Source of the DNA: Hymenolepis diminuta
Taxonomy: Eukaryota > Platyhelminthes > Cestoda > Cyclophyllidea > Hymenolepididae
Direction: 5' to 3'
Assembly: GCA_900708905.1 (NCBI GenBank)
Contig: CAADRB010000036.1
Span: 1,218,536-1,282,535 of the forward strand
DNA: 64,000 bases
Each line of letters begins with the position of its first letter. Positions within the stretch are counted from its first letter, which is position 1. The position numbers and the translations under genes are program-made. Positions 37,283 to 49,300 of the stretch are shown here, piece by piece. Below the pieces are notes generated by a model. The model saw nothing but the letters and a program-made list of their open reading frames with translations. It had not been told where the DNA came from and did not search any database.

Positions 37283-38384
37283 AATCCAGTCAAATTTAAA
37301 TTACTGATCATTTGATTTAGTTAAGAAGGTCTATTTCCATTTTATGCTCGAAACATGTTTAATTCATAGCTAAATATCTATTCAGCAAATGCCTCGTCTT
37401 AGACAAAAATATATCATAGAAATCACCTGTATAAGCATAAAATAAGAAGCATATTTAAAGAATGAAGACATCTTCGGCAGGATTAGCCAAATGTACTTTG
37501 TATGATTTTTAAGTAGTATATCCTTTGTGTTGCTTTGACATTTTGATCTTCAAGAAAAATCAAAAATAGGAACATTCAAATAAATTATTTTTATTTTAAT
37601 ACAATAGAAATACCCCTAAGATTTAGTTGAATTATAAATTTTAAATTTAATAAGCAGAATGATAACAAATGTTAAACCTTATGTAATATGGATTTATTGA
37701 AAAAATTCTATTTTTAGATCATAGTTATCATCCTTATATTTAAGGATCTTGGAAATATTAGCTTACCTGCTCCCACTATATAAGAGCATAAAAACTCGTA
37801 CATTTAGCTCTACTTATATAAAGTTAGCAGTAACAGATTTTGCTTTTTAACACATCATCATCATCATTATTATTATCTATGCAAAGCAAAAAGTTACCAT
37901 ATTTATTCATCAGGAACATCTAAACAAAAGGGGTGATAGAAGCGCTTTAAGCAATGTCAGAAAGCGTTTGTGCTATGTCGAGAATCATCTGAATTATGCC
38001 TCAGCATAAGTCCATAGACATGCAATTATGGTTTTGACAAATTTCCTTAAATCAAAAAATTATACAGAACGATACTAAATTTAAAGCATTAGTAACTACT
38101 TTCTTTTAAAGATGTAGAATGATCTGGAAAAGCTAGATCTAGAGAAAAAATACGGTACTTTTGGGAAGAATTTTTTCAAAGCTAAATATGAATCTAATAA
38201 TATTCAGTGCATATATTCCCACTGTTTGAAAATCACTGACATTTTCACATTGTCCCCGAAGTAAAAAACAAGGTTCCTTCTATTGTCCTCTCAAAAGTTA
38301 TCTTTAGGATTTTTCAGTAATACTTATAAATGAATAATTCCCAATTCCATTTAGAAAAGTGTTTTCCGACTTCCGTCCTGTTTG

Positions 38385-38525
38385 TAGAGTGGTATTATGA
38401 AGCCTCCCAGTTGAGAGTCTCGAATTCTGCCACAATCTAAGTTATTCAAACTTAACCGATGGTGTCGGTCATCTGCTCACTGCGTGTGCGCTAATGGGAA
38501 TTGAGCCGTGACTTGCCGCTTTTTA
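38385..38525 (-). repeat. Possible second copy of the tRNA-related repeat
   Basis: The minus strand reads AGTCACGGCTCAATTCCC then ATTAGCGCACAC, in the same order as the copy at 19600-19735, with a weaker B box. GC-rich patch in AT-rich surroundings. Confidence 0.3.
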
Positions 38526-40149
38526 AATGTTCTATTTTATGGGTGTAAGATAATAAAAATGAATAAGTAACGTGACCAACTATTCAAATAATTCACTTGG
38601 TCAACAAGTTCTGAATCACAAGGACACGGATTCACTCAGATAATTAACAATTAAATTGTTAAAATAATAAACTTAGAAAAATTTCTTTATTAAGCAGGCT
38701 TTATAATAGTTGACAACTCAAGAATTCAAATAGTGAAAGTTTTTTTCATGTTTACTTTGGGTTTTCTACTTCTTAATGCTCTAGTTTTTACCTCTTAAAA
38801 GATAATAATGCCATTTTGGATGATACTATCTCACAGTTAAAACTTGCTGAAGCTTTTTACTCATTGTCAAGTAAGGGACCGACGAAACAGATGTCAAAGC
38901 TGCAGATTAGTTGTTTTATCTCTAGATAAACGATTTCCCGGTCTGAGTCATCTCAAAGCTGTCCAACATCTTTATCAATAAGCGGACGAAATCGTTTCTG
39001 ACACTTTGACAGTCATTTAAAAAAAACTGTTTTCTCTCTGACGGTATTATGAACCCCAATCACCAATAACACGAAAATTGCTTGTATTCATATATAAAGT
39101 CTTTGTCTTGTTAATGCATATAGCGGCAAAAACTAGACCTCCTACCGTTACAAATAAACAAAAGTTACTTTACGAAATCAAGGTTATTAATAAATGATCA
39201 GCTGACATATAAGTATTCATTCATTGGCAATTTTGGAATCTCACACTTGGTCAAATTAAAAAGTGTGCCATCAATACCCCAGATAAACTATTCATGCGTT
39301 CTCTAAAGAAAAAAATTTTGACGTTATTACTTCATTTTCCGTTGACTTAAATGCGATTGTAATATCAATCCAACACCCATAAAGTCATACAAAATAAAAT
39401 GGGTTGACAGCATATGATATGCTGGTATGTTCTAGAGGTCCAAGCAGATTATAAACTGAGATTTCTCTTTATCAACACTAATTAAAAACGCCACTCTTGT
39501 AAAATGGTACAGAACGTGCAATTAAGCGTGCAAATAATCGAAAGAGATTAAAATAAACAAAATTAGCAACAGAAAAAGGAATGAAAGATCTATATTATAA
39601 ATAAAGAAAATTTAAAGGACAGAAGTTTGTCAAAAGGTTACTTGTATCCATGAAAGGAAAATCAATTATTGAGCCTAATAAATATCTGTGAAAATTAAAA
39701 GTGAAAGAGTCTAGACTGCAAAATAGCAGCTATGGACTAGAATTCTTAGTTATTGTAGAGTGAAGAAAACCTTAGGGAGCTATGCATACCCGATATTTTT
39801 ACCTATCTAAGCTGTGTCATGTTATACCTATATGCTGGTTAATGTTAGTTAAAATAATTTGCCTTTTGAACAAATGGAAGAAAAATTAATTGAAGCGGCC
39901 TGACCGATCCTTCTTGATTAAAAGAGCCGGTCAATAGATACTGAAAATCGCGGACTTGCATGTTTTGAAATTCAGAGAACTGATCATGAAATTTGATTTT
40001 GGAACACGAGCGACCTCTTCAGTAGATATTTTAAAATCCAATTTCCAAAATTAGATTATGACTAATTAATACTTTGAAATTGCTCTCACAATCCTGTTGA
40101 TCCCCTCCCCTAAAATAATGTGGTGGACTTTTTTGTCAAACCATTTCAG

Positions 40150-40358
40150 TTGCTTCCTGGTGTAAAAACTTTATATTTTTTGCTGTAGGTAATAATGATA
40201 ATAAAATAGTAGCTTCAGAAGAATTCAAAAAACTACTATCTAACTTTTTCGACAAGAAATATCTTGAAAATGTTTTCATTACGAAGACAAATTGTACAAA
40301 AGCGTTAAAACACGTGGTTCCTTTATATTTGCCTTTATTTAAGAACAAAAAAAGATGA
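40150..40358 (+). CDS. Terminal-exon candidate, convergent with gene A
   Basis: A plus-strand frame of 68 codons ends at TGA 40356-40358. It has two possible acceptors in the same phase: atttcag before 40150 and ttttttgctgtag before 40189. The peptide has a balanced, soluble composition (VASEEFKKLLSNFFDKKYLE, then ALKHVVPLYLPLFKNKKR) and contains no ATG near its start. The opposite strand also has a 70-codon frame with an ATG, but that is Phe/Leu/Ser-rich and looks like the shadow. It stops 31 bp from the stop of the minus-strand gene A. I could not find its upstream exons and do not recognise the protein. Confidence 0.45.
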
Positions 40359-40389
40359 AAAAACCGATCAGTAATATCACAACTCTTCT

Positions 40390-40515
40390 TTATTCCTCTC
40401 TTAGTAAATTTCCATCCTCATCTAGAAGTTGACAAAGAGTCGGAAATTTTTGCAGACCCTCAGTCCATTCAAAATCTAGAGTACGTCCAAAATTGACTGA
40501 TTGTCCTTCTTTGTC
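40390..40515 (-). CDS. Gene A exon 4 (last exon)
   Basis: Acceptor atttaag; 41 codons then TAA. Encodes DKEGQSVNFGRTLDFEW and FPTLCQLLDEDGNLLREE. The FPTLCQLLDEDG block copies the FP-x-L-x3-L motif of genes B and C, which argues strongly that it is coding. AATAAA at 40388-40393 overlaps the stop codon and may be the poly(A) signal. Confidence 0.62.
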   Translation of the reverse strand, partial: DKEGQSVNFGRTLDFEWTEGLQKFPTLCQLLDEDGNLLREE

Positions 40516-41789
40516 CTTAAATATTATTAAAAAATTATTTTTTCTTAAACAAATATTAGGAACATGAATGAATATTTTTTGAATCCATTATAGAGCAAAC
40601 ACACTATCGTTAAAACACCAAAGAGTTTAGCTCACTCTTCACCTACTCGTTGTTGTCTGGTGTTTGAATCTTGATTCTGGAGGTTAATATGATCTAATGC
40701 ATTACTTTCTTCACCAGCATTACCAGCTTTCTCTCTTCCGAAATTCCATAAACACCTTGGAATAGTTTGACTTTCCATAAGCCCCTGATTGTATATAGCG
40801 CTTTGGTTATCAGTAAATGGATAGTGATGTTGTAAATAGTTATCGTTGAATGCATTTGTCTGCTCATCTTCAGACTGCCCAAAAGAGCAGTGACTTTCTT
40901 GATAATCACACCCCTCTAAAGGTAATTGCTCGTTGTGGCTTTTATGTTTTCCAAAAGTAATACCTTTATTTGAGAAAATGTTGCGACCTGATGAATTATT
41001 TTGGTCATCGGTGTTAAAGCTTTTTGAGTGGCTGTGGTGGATGTCAAGTTCTTGACCCCCAATCTTTTGTCTTTGAGTCCAGCCGTTAAGCTATGTAACA
41101 TTAAAATAGAAGTTTATATACTGTTGGGTATATAGAACGATGACAGTTAAAATTAATTAAATGCGTCGAAAGTGCATATCCTTAATATTAGTGGGATTAA
41201 ACAATATTTTACCTGTCCGAGTGTAAGACCAATAATTTTAGAACCATTTAATTTGTCCTCCGTTTCAAAATGTTTTTTGGAATGATACAAAGCCTCGAAA
41301 GAATCATTTTGCCACTGGGCGAAATGCTTGTGCCTTTTCAAAGGGGGACTCCACTCATTTTGTTGATGAATTTTCAGTTGATTCCAGTCATCATCTTCGT
41401 TTTTGAAGCTTGGACATTGATTTTGGAAGTAATCATAGTTGTTATTCATGCAGAATTCGTAAGTAGACTGTTCTTGATTGGGCATCGAGTTTTCTTCCAC
41501 ACTTCCACTTCTTCGTGACCAACTATTTACCTGCATTATATTCAAGGGGTAATTAAGAGCATCAAAGTCAAATGTTAAAGCATTAAACTTTAAGGTGATT
41601 TAGGAAAGGCAAAAATGCTACCTGTGAAAATGGGGGACTTGATATCTGCGCATTACATAATTTCTCACTAATTCCCGGATATGTATTTCTATAATGCAAG
41701 TCCTCCTCCAGACTTTTAGTAAAAAGCGGAAATATTTTCTTTAGTTGGTTAAAATTATCATCGGCAGAGTTTACTGAGTCATCAGTCAT
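40390..41789 (-). CDS. Gene A: unrecognised FPxL-motif protein, four exons
   Basis: Minus strand, exons 41789-41622, 41530-41213, 41090-40647 and 40515-40390, all joined at phase-0 introns of 91-131 bp. The ATG at 41789 has an in-frame TAA upstream. The product is about 351 residues, Asn/Gln/Asp/Ser-rich and hydrophilic, with no signal peptide or membrane segment. Motifs: FPLFTKSLEED at residue 20, NEWSPPLKRHK at 115, HFETEDKL at 143 and FPTLCQLLDEDG at 334. The first motif recurs in genes B and C; W-x-P-P-x-K-R and ETEDKL recur in gene C. The donor of exon 3 (gtaggt) is weak; without that splice the protein ends at TGA 40632-40634 (314 residues). I know no named family. Acidic LxxLL-like segments plus basic clusters suggest a nuclear regulator, which is inference only. 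Confidence 0.66.
40647..41090 (-). CDS. Gene A exon 3
   Basis: Acceptor acatag; 148 codons with no stop. It has no ATG at its start, and the first internal one would lose most of it. Begins LNGWTQRQK, echoing the start of exon 2, and is dominated by His, Ser, Asn and Gln. In-frame reading continues to TGA at 40632-40634 if the weak donor at 40646 is unused. Confidence 0.66.
41213..41530 (-). CDS. Gene A exon 2
   Basis: 106 codons, acceptor aatgcag and donor CAG|gtaaaa, phase 0 both ends. Begins VNSWSRRSG, contains EDDDW, NEWSPPLKR and ETEDKL. Very rich in Asn, Gln, His and acidic residues. Confidence 0.68.
41622..41789 (-). CDS. Gene A exon 1
   Basis: 56 codons from ATG (MTDDSVNSADD), ending S-S-P-P-F-S-Q at a CAG|gtagca donor. 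Carries the first FPLFTKSLEED motif, preceded by DDNF as in gene B (DNDDNF before FPILSYLL). Confidence 0.62.
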
Positions 41790-43147
41790 AATGGAGTGGC
41801 CGTTAACAAAGAGTTAATCTTCAAGTCTCTCTAAAACAGCATTAATGCAACAATTTTAAGTTGGGGTACAAAATTCTCACTCATACATAGTATGATTCAA
41901 ACAAAATGCTTCAACCTTTATGGAAAAGTCAATGTAAACTGTACGTGGTTTAAAAATAATTAGGGGTGGTTGACTGACAGTTCGGTAGACTGACAAAACT
42001 GCGTGTGTTCAATACAGAGAGGTAAATTCCAGTGTTTAAGTGAATACAAGTTTGATAATTTAAATTTATCTTAAACACAATCAATAAGTACTCAATTGAG
42101 CAAAATGCAGTCCTCATTGATTTAAGAGAAAGTAATAAAATTAGTAATTTGATACGTAGCCTTTACACATATTTCTCTATAACTTTTTCAATTTTAATAG
42201 AATTGTGTGGGGAGATAAGGGTATGTATTATATGGATGTGATTTAATGATCTTGCTTAATCAATCAATTGAGTTTATTTTATTTTTCAAAATACTCTTAA
42301 CTTGACTGAGAGTCATTTATTAATAATTAATCGTTTCATTTAAGCGTTAGCGAAATGTTAAACAAAGGGTTGCAGTATGTAGACATCAGTCAGTACTATT
42401 AACGTAAGGTTAATATTGGCTATCTATAAAGGCCTTTTTAATGTAGATAAAAATAAACGGACAAATAGCGACTTCTTGATAGCTGAGGGAACACATAAGA
42501 AGCACCTAGAGAGTGGTCGAAATAACATATTTAATTTGCACATAGTATCTGATGTAGATATAACTTTTGTGGGTGTAGGAACTATGTTTAACAACACACA
42601 TTTCCACTAGAGTCATTTAATTCGTAGGCTTTCTCAACCTGATATAGAAAGAAAGTGGATTAAAGTGCCAAGATGGGCCAATAAATAAGGGATATTGGTG
42701 AGCACCAATTCTACCACCTATCCTGGTGTCGAAAAAAAGTAGTTTTAAGTTTTTGTGAACCCGATTTGGTAAATACCGTATAACCCGAATCCAAAATCAA
42801 ATGAAATAGGACCTTTTGTTGTTTAGACTATCGACCCTCTTACCTCTATTCTTCCCGTTAATCTTACCATTATCCAACTTAAGCTATATTCCTACAGTAA
42901 AAAATTAGAAAATGTTTGTGTTTTATGGGTCCTGATAGTAAATGCAACAATCTCTTGGAGTTGCTAAACTAATCGAAATAGTACAAATAATAACTGTAGT
43001 TAGATTAAAAACGTGAAATGAAACGAATGTCATGCAAACTTTCTTTAATATCGTATTAAAATGATTTGACTATTTGACTATTTGACTGGATCCAAGTCTA
43101 ACAGAATTTCCTTTACTACCAAAGTTTTTGTAATTACTAATAGTCAT

Positions 43148-43166
43148 AATATATATATATATATAT
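43148..43166. repeat. (TA)n microsatellite
   Basis: About nine uninterrupted TA units. Confidence 0.9.
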
Positions 43167-44509
43167 GCTTTGGTACTACCTAGGTATTCAAACTTAATTC
43201 CAAGAGGGCTTCAGTTGGCTAAACGTCGATTAATATCTTCTTAAATTCCTGGATTGAATGGTTTTCTGATCTGAATTACTCAAGCAGATCAAATCATCAC
43301 TGGATAAACTATTAATGAAATACTTTAGTGATTGTTTGCAAGGCAAATATTCAATACCTCGATCATGATGCGATGCATTATCTGTATTCGCGGAGGTAAA
43401 GGAATAATAGCAGATCCAGTAAACTAGAAAAATATCTTACTTCTAGACACTGTGGGGTAATATTTTGAATCTGTAAATTTAATAAAACTGTACTACATTC
43501 ATGATGTCTTCAAGTCGGGTTTCGGTTGCAAAATATACAAAAGAGCTTTTGGGTTGGAAAAGAAAGATGCTCGCTGTGTCTGCCTACTTAGTTTCGAATG
43601 CTTCAGAAAAAAACATTAACAAATTTAAATTATTGCTCTAATTATTGTTCATGCTGCAACTCTGCGTTAACATCATAATGTTAAAAAGACAAAAATAAAT
43701 GATTTCAGTTGTTTACTTGCGAAAAATAGTAAAAATCAAACCGACAGTTTGCTTGTCATTTAAAGTATGCGATAAATTTAACAAGTGATATTTATTTTAA
43801 TTAAAAAGATAAAATTAAGGCAAATCTTAGTTTCTTCAAGGAGAAATGTTTTGCAAAGTATTTTCCTCGAATTAAAATAGCTCTCCTATTTTAATATTTT
43901 CCATTTTAAGTTGGTTTATATTTGGAGCTGGACTACCGTCAAGTTCTGTTCAAGATTTTTCCACTATTCATCAAAATCAAATACTGCCGTATGTTATAAC
44001 TTTTCACCTCATCAACTGAATTGATAAAGCTGCAAGATTTGAAGGACAGAGTAGATCTCACAGTCAATCTTTTGTATTTTTAATTGTCTTTCTATCGCTC
44101 TAACATCTTATCATACTGACTTTGCAGCTGTAACCTTTATAAGAGCGCTTTCTGCAATATTACATTTAGCAGCACACTCTGCAATGAGTGTTGAGTTATT
44201 CTTCGTTTTCCTTCCCTTAGTCTTCTTTTTTCAAGAGAACTACTTTTTATTTTCCCCAAACGCCCACTTTCACTTGCATTTTTTTGACTGTAGCCTTATT
44301 ATTTACAATTATACTCACTCTATAGCTCCCGCTACATATGTTATATAAAGGGACTTTACGATTTCGTTTTATTAAAATTCAGAATCTCAACACGGAAATC
44401 AGAGGAGTTTAAAGAAAGTTTAAGTTGAATCTCGAATTGTTGTTTTAGATTGGTTTGATGTCCGATTTCTCAAAATTATCTACTAATTTTCACGTAGGTG
44501 AATATGTTG

Positions 44510-44920
44510 GGGCTAGAATAACAACTAACGGCCACCAGGTAACACCAGTTCTAGAGCAGAAGCCCGAGAGCTGTTTTGGCCAAAATGTATTGATCAAGCG
44601 GGTAAGAGAGAGATAAAAACAAAGACAATGAGTGGGCACCCTAGGTCTGGTTTATGACAAGCGTCTGTCTATGCGTGTCTCAGTGGAAATACAAAGACAG
44701 TTTATATGAGTCACTTGAGCAGGGACGCGAGTGAGATAAGAATGTACTTAAAAATGAAACGGGACAGTTATAGAAAAAGGAGAATCGATAAACTTGTCTA
44801 GATATGACAGATAAGGGGTTTGAGTCATAGAAACAAAAATATCCCTGCGGCTTTGTGGGCGAAAAAAACGAAGTATTTTCACAGGGAATGCGAACAAAGA
44901 GTAGTTTTGGGAATGCATAG
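44510..44920 (+). repeat. Dispersed repeat family 2, copy b
   Basis: Partner of 36440-36910, same orientation. The patch at 59380-59550, which carries pyrimidine-rich text such as TCTCTCTT on the plus strand, may be a more distant inverted relative. Confidence 0.6.
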
Positions 44921-46238
44921 AGGACTATCCTTCAAATACTTATTCATTGGGTATATAAATAATTTTATTTTAGGATCTTCAAGATCAGTTTGTGGATGTG
45001 ACCTTCGGAGTTTATTTCCTTAGCAAACCCAATATCTCTTTAATCTTATTTGTTTCCTCTCAGAGACGTCAGCGAACTTTTCAAGGCGAAAAAATGTTGC
45101 TAGTCTTTTCGAAAAGTTTTAAAATCTCAGATCGCCTCCAAGATCAAAGTGGAATTTTGTAATATGTTGAACAAGATTGTCTGAGCATGAATTTCATTAA
45201 CATATCTGATTTTTCCGGATTCAAATTAATATCGTTGGATAATTTATTTACCCAGCATGATGTATTTATCCTGCTTCCCGTAGTATTAATTCACTGTTTT
45301 CGTATTACTTCATTAAAATTAAGGCACGGTTTTGGCCTTTTATATATTAATGCGTATAATGGAAAAATGTTCGTTAAGATGAATTAACATTTAGGTATTA
45401 ATCTCAAATGTATGCTGAAAAAGGCTAAGAGACAAATGAGAAAATATGTAAACATTCAGGAACAATGAGAGGCTATGCTGAACATTCAAATCACACAAAA
45501 TTTATTTATAGTTTCATCTTTCTTTTAGTAGAAAGGAAGGAAAACTCATTATGAAAAGGTCAGTTTCGTGGAAGATTGATATTTAATAAAATAATTTTTC
45601 TTACTTTTATGTATTTCCTTCTTGACTGTTGAATATAATTGCCAATTAGCATCTGATTGACTAAAATACAAATGAACCTGGCTGAACTCCAGTGAACTCG
45701 ATATTTTAAGTAAACATTCGCAAGTCTCAACTATTTACCCTACTCTGCAAAATGTTACAAGGAAATTGACTTTGCATGCCCAATCACTCAATTCAACCAA
45801 CTGGTCAATGAGCTCAAAATGGCGTTGTCACGATCTCTTCTAAGAATCTTGGAGACAAATCATGACATTTGGATAGGACATTTCGCGGACTACTCAAATA
45901 TTTGCTAATACTTGCACATCCAGAGAAAAGATTATATTAAACCGTATTTTACTATTGTAATAAATGGATAGGCCGCTAATTTAATAGCACATTCTTTGAT
46001 GAGCCGATAAGTAACTTTGTGGCCGTGATTGTATGAAAAATGGTAAATTTAAGTTACCAAGCGTACTTGAGAAAAATGTTTCGCGTTGTGAAAATAAGTT
46101 AAAAATCTGCGTAAATTGAAGTATGGGATAAGTGATAATAATAGCATACAAAGAGGTTTGGATGAACTTGTTTAATTTCAAGGTCAAAAACTATTTAGAA
46201 CTACTTTTAAAATTTCGAATCACTTCATACTTTGCTGC

Positions 46239-46317
46239 ATGACGGTGACAGACTACAACAAGATTTTCTCGCGTAGTCGACGACGAACCAGACGATCAGG
46301 CCCAAAGATAACTAAAG
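46239..46317 (+). CDS. Gene B exon 1 candidate
   Basis: ATG opens 26 codons plus one base before gttagt, in a short GC-richer patch. The peptide MTVTDYNKIFSRSRRRTRRS looks like a nuclear localisation stretch. The linked exon is 4 kb away and phase-compatible. Confidence 0.45.
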
Positions 46318-49300
46318 GTTAGTTTCAACAAATATTTTCGGTTTCTGTTTGATTTCTTTATTTCACATAATTTTTAATTACGTTTAGTATGATTTGCACC
46401 TAATAATTTGTTCATAATTATAATATAAATCTCTGTTTTTTCTAACTATTTTAATTGGTGATTATTCATTACAATACACCTATGTTATTAGGATTATATA
46501 GATATGCTTTGTCTTAATTAACTTACAGTTGTCTTATTGTTTCAATACGTAGTTTAAGCGTCGCATACTGATGGTTTCGCTAGAATCAAATGAGGATTAT
46601 ATTTTTGTTAAAAGTTCCTATTTTATTCATCAGTAGCATTTTCTATTCGCAATGAATTTTCACAGTATTATGCCACCATAGTTAAACAGTAGGTTAATTT
46701 AACCTACAACCACCTCATACCACTGTTGCTAGCCCTAATCTACTCAAAGTTGGAAAGCAAAAGAGTAATTAAATACGTCTTTTGGGTTACAGCAGAAAGA
46801 AATGCATTTAGAACTCTATCAACAACGGAAATTCTTCTGAAAATATTCGGTGACCAATAGTTAGGACGGGATACAAGCATCTTATTAATTCCAAGGCATC
46901 GCGAATACAATGAGTAACACTTAATTTCCCACCCAGTATCAATGAATATCAGGTTGGCGGTAAAATGAAGTGGAACTGTGTTTCCAGACACTTTAACGGT
47001 CGGACGGACATATAAAGTGCCGGAAATTATTGAGTTTCCTGGTAATTAATATCAGGTGAAGCAAATCATACTTTAATTGTCGGTAACTGCATTATGATAC
47101 AAATGGTGGAAGATCTGGAGCAGCATCAAACTCAGAGGCATAGTTGATCGGTTTATTTGCCGTATTGATTACTGTACACTGGATATCAAGGAAAGAGAAT
47201 AAATTAGAAGGGAAAATGAAAGAGTGCATGCAGGGTCTGCAGAAGCTGATCTGGCGTTAGTAATAATGTCTCACAGAAAAATGCAAAATAGTGAACTTGA
47301 AGTAGAAGAACTGTATAGAAACTGTCACATCCGCAAAAGAAATGAAGTTCTATCGAGAAGTCTGCATATGTAAGTTATTGCAGAGAAAATGAAGCTGTAA
47401 CTCTAGATTTTCATTAGTTGACCGGGTGCAGTACCATGCATATTCTGTGCTATTGGGAAAAGTAAAGTTGCTTTAATTTACACCTGCGCTTCATTTGTTA
47501 TTACCATGAGCCCTAAGTGGCGGTTTTTAATATAAGTAACTAAACCTAGGTTCAGTTTGGAATTAACAGTAAGTCTACTAGAATCTCTTGTCAGTATTGA
47601 CATTAACTTGTCTTTCAATGTAGATTAGGAAGTAAGCATTGAGAAGAAAAAGGGTCCTAATATAAATAATTTCAATGTTGGTAAGAATTTGAGTACTCAC
47701 ATTGAATGATACGAATATATAGGTGTAGAAAAATAAATACTTAGTGAAATCAGAAGAAAGGATAAAATTTTGGTGGTTCATACTGATCACCAATATCGGT
47801 GACAGTAGAGAGAGAGGATATCTAAAATTTGTTTGTTTGCAATGCCATTATTGTTGATTGATATAAGGTGGTAAATATTGATGGAAAGTATTAGGAACTA
47901 TGCTCAAAAGACCTGAAGAACACAGAAAATACACACCTTGTCTAGTTGACAGAGTTTTATACTGTATCAAATATAACTGATTAAACAAATTAAATTAGGC
48001 ACATCCGAGGTCGTATCCAAGATGCTGTGTCACAAGGAAGTTTACCATGTGGCTTAAGACTGATAGTCTAAGTATCACAAATAGGTAACTACTAAAGTCA
48101 CAAATATCGATAACATCAGAGAATTAGGAAAAGTAGGTTGAGTGTAAGCAGGATTATTGAGGCTAAGGCAGAAGGAGGCAAAGGGAGTCTGTAGGCTCAC
48201 TTGTGTTGCAGCACGTAATACTAGGTTATCTGAGGCATCAGTCACCACCTGCATCTAAATTTTAAACTCAAATCTATCCAAAGCTAGGAGACGGGAGAGT
48301 TACAAAATGGTCTTTTTGTGATACTACAGGAAGAAATGGTGTTTGAGACTCTGTTTTAAATATTTGAATAGATAGATCACAAATAATAGAGGGGATTTCT
48401 AGGAGATACCATGTGCCTTAAATGTAAGACAGGATTCAAGCTCTTGCCAAATCGGAAAAAAGCGGCTGCACATATTATGTGCGACTGCACTATTTTTGAG
48501 GAATTTTAAACGGTTTTCTGGATAAATACTGATTTTATCAACTAAAATGTTGCAGAAAACACATGCCTATGATCGTTTTTGTGACGCTAATAATGCAATG
48601 TTTGTATTAGTATTTACTTTTTGATTCACTATTAATATCACTATATTGTTTCAGTTAGAGTCAATATAATGCACATAGTAATGCGCAAGTATTATACTAA
48701 TTAGTGATGATCAAAGTGTCTGTACTCAAATACATTAAAGTACAAGAGTTTACCATTTTTTCTACTTTAAAGTACACCCATGTCCCTGATTGAAAAAGCG
48801 TTACTAGTTTATGTTCTTTTAAAAATTATTGGCTATCAAATAATCCTTTTAAAGATTAAAAAACCATATGATGCGTACTTTTGATATAATGAAATATAAG
48901 CAAGTCACTACGGTAATAAATTTCAATAAGGCCCCCTATAATAAATAGATTACTTTCATTCACACTCCAGAGGGAGAGAGAGAGAAAAGAGATTTAACTA
49001 GGCAAGGTTATTCTAGTAACCAGACCTTTATTGATTGGTATTATCAATTATCTGTGCATTTAGAATGTATTTATCCAAACAGTGTTTGACTGGAAAAGGT
49101 TAGGCCAATTATTGTTAATCACTGGAATTCCAGCCTCAATATGATGGAATATGACGTATGACAATTGTTTTTATCATGACATCGCCTCCCATGGTTATGA
49201 CTTCGAAGTGGCATGACGGTGACTTGGGATCATATTTCACTTTCGATGCACAGCAAAGCATTTTTCGCCTTCCTATCACCTCTCACTTTTCAGTTGAACT

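Larger units (their letters stand above)
30577..40100. other. Gene-poor AT-rich stretch
   Basis: No exon pairs that I can support. Holds dispersed-repeat copies (listed), microsatellites, and purine-rich then pyrimidine-rich patches at 33430-33690 and 33900-33960. A splice-like pair at 34038-34079 encloses only short frames. Confidence 0.4.
41790..46238. other. Intergenic stretch between genes A and B
   Basis: Divergent spacer upstream of both genes. Contains repeat family 2 copy b and a TA microsatellite; no exon or clear promoter element can be supported. Confidence 0.4.

Noticed and set aside
40136..40348. 70-codon minus-strand frame with ATG
   Set aside because: Phe/Leu/Ser-rich text; the plus-strand frame in the same place has splice sites and better composition.
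41270..41518. 82-codon plus-strand frame opposite gene A exon 2
   Set aside because: Antisense shadow: the minus strand carries the family motifs and correct splice phases.
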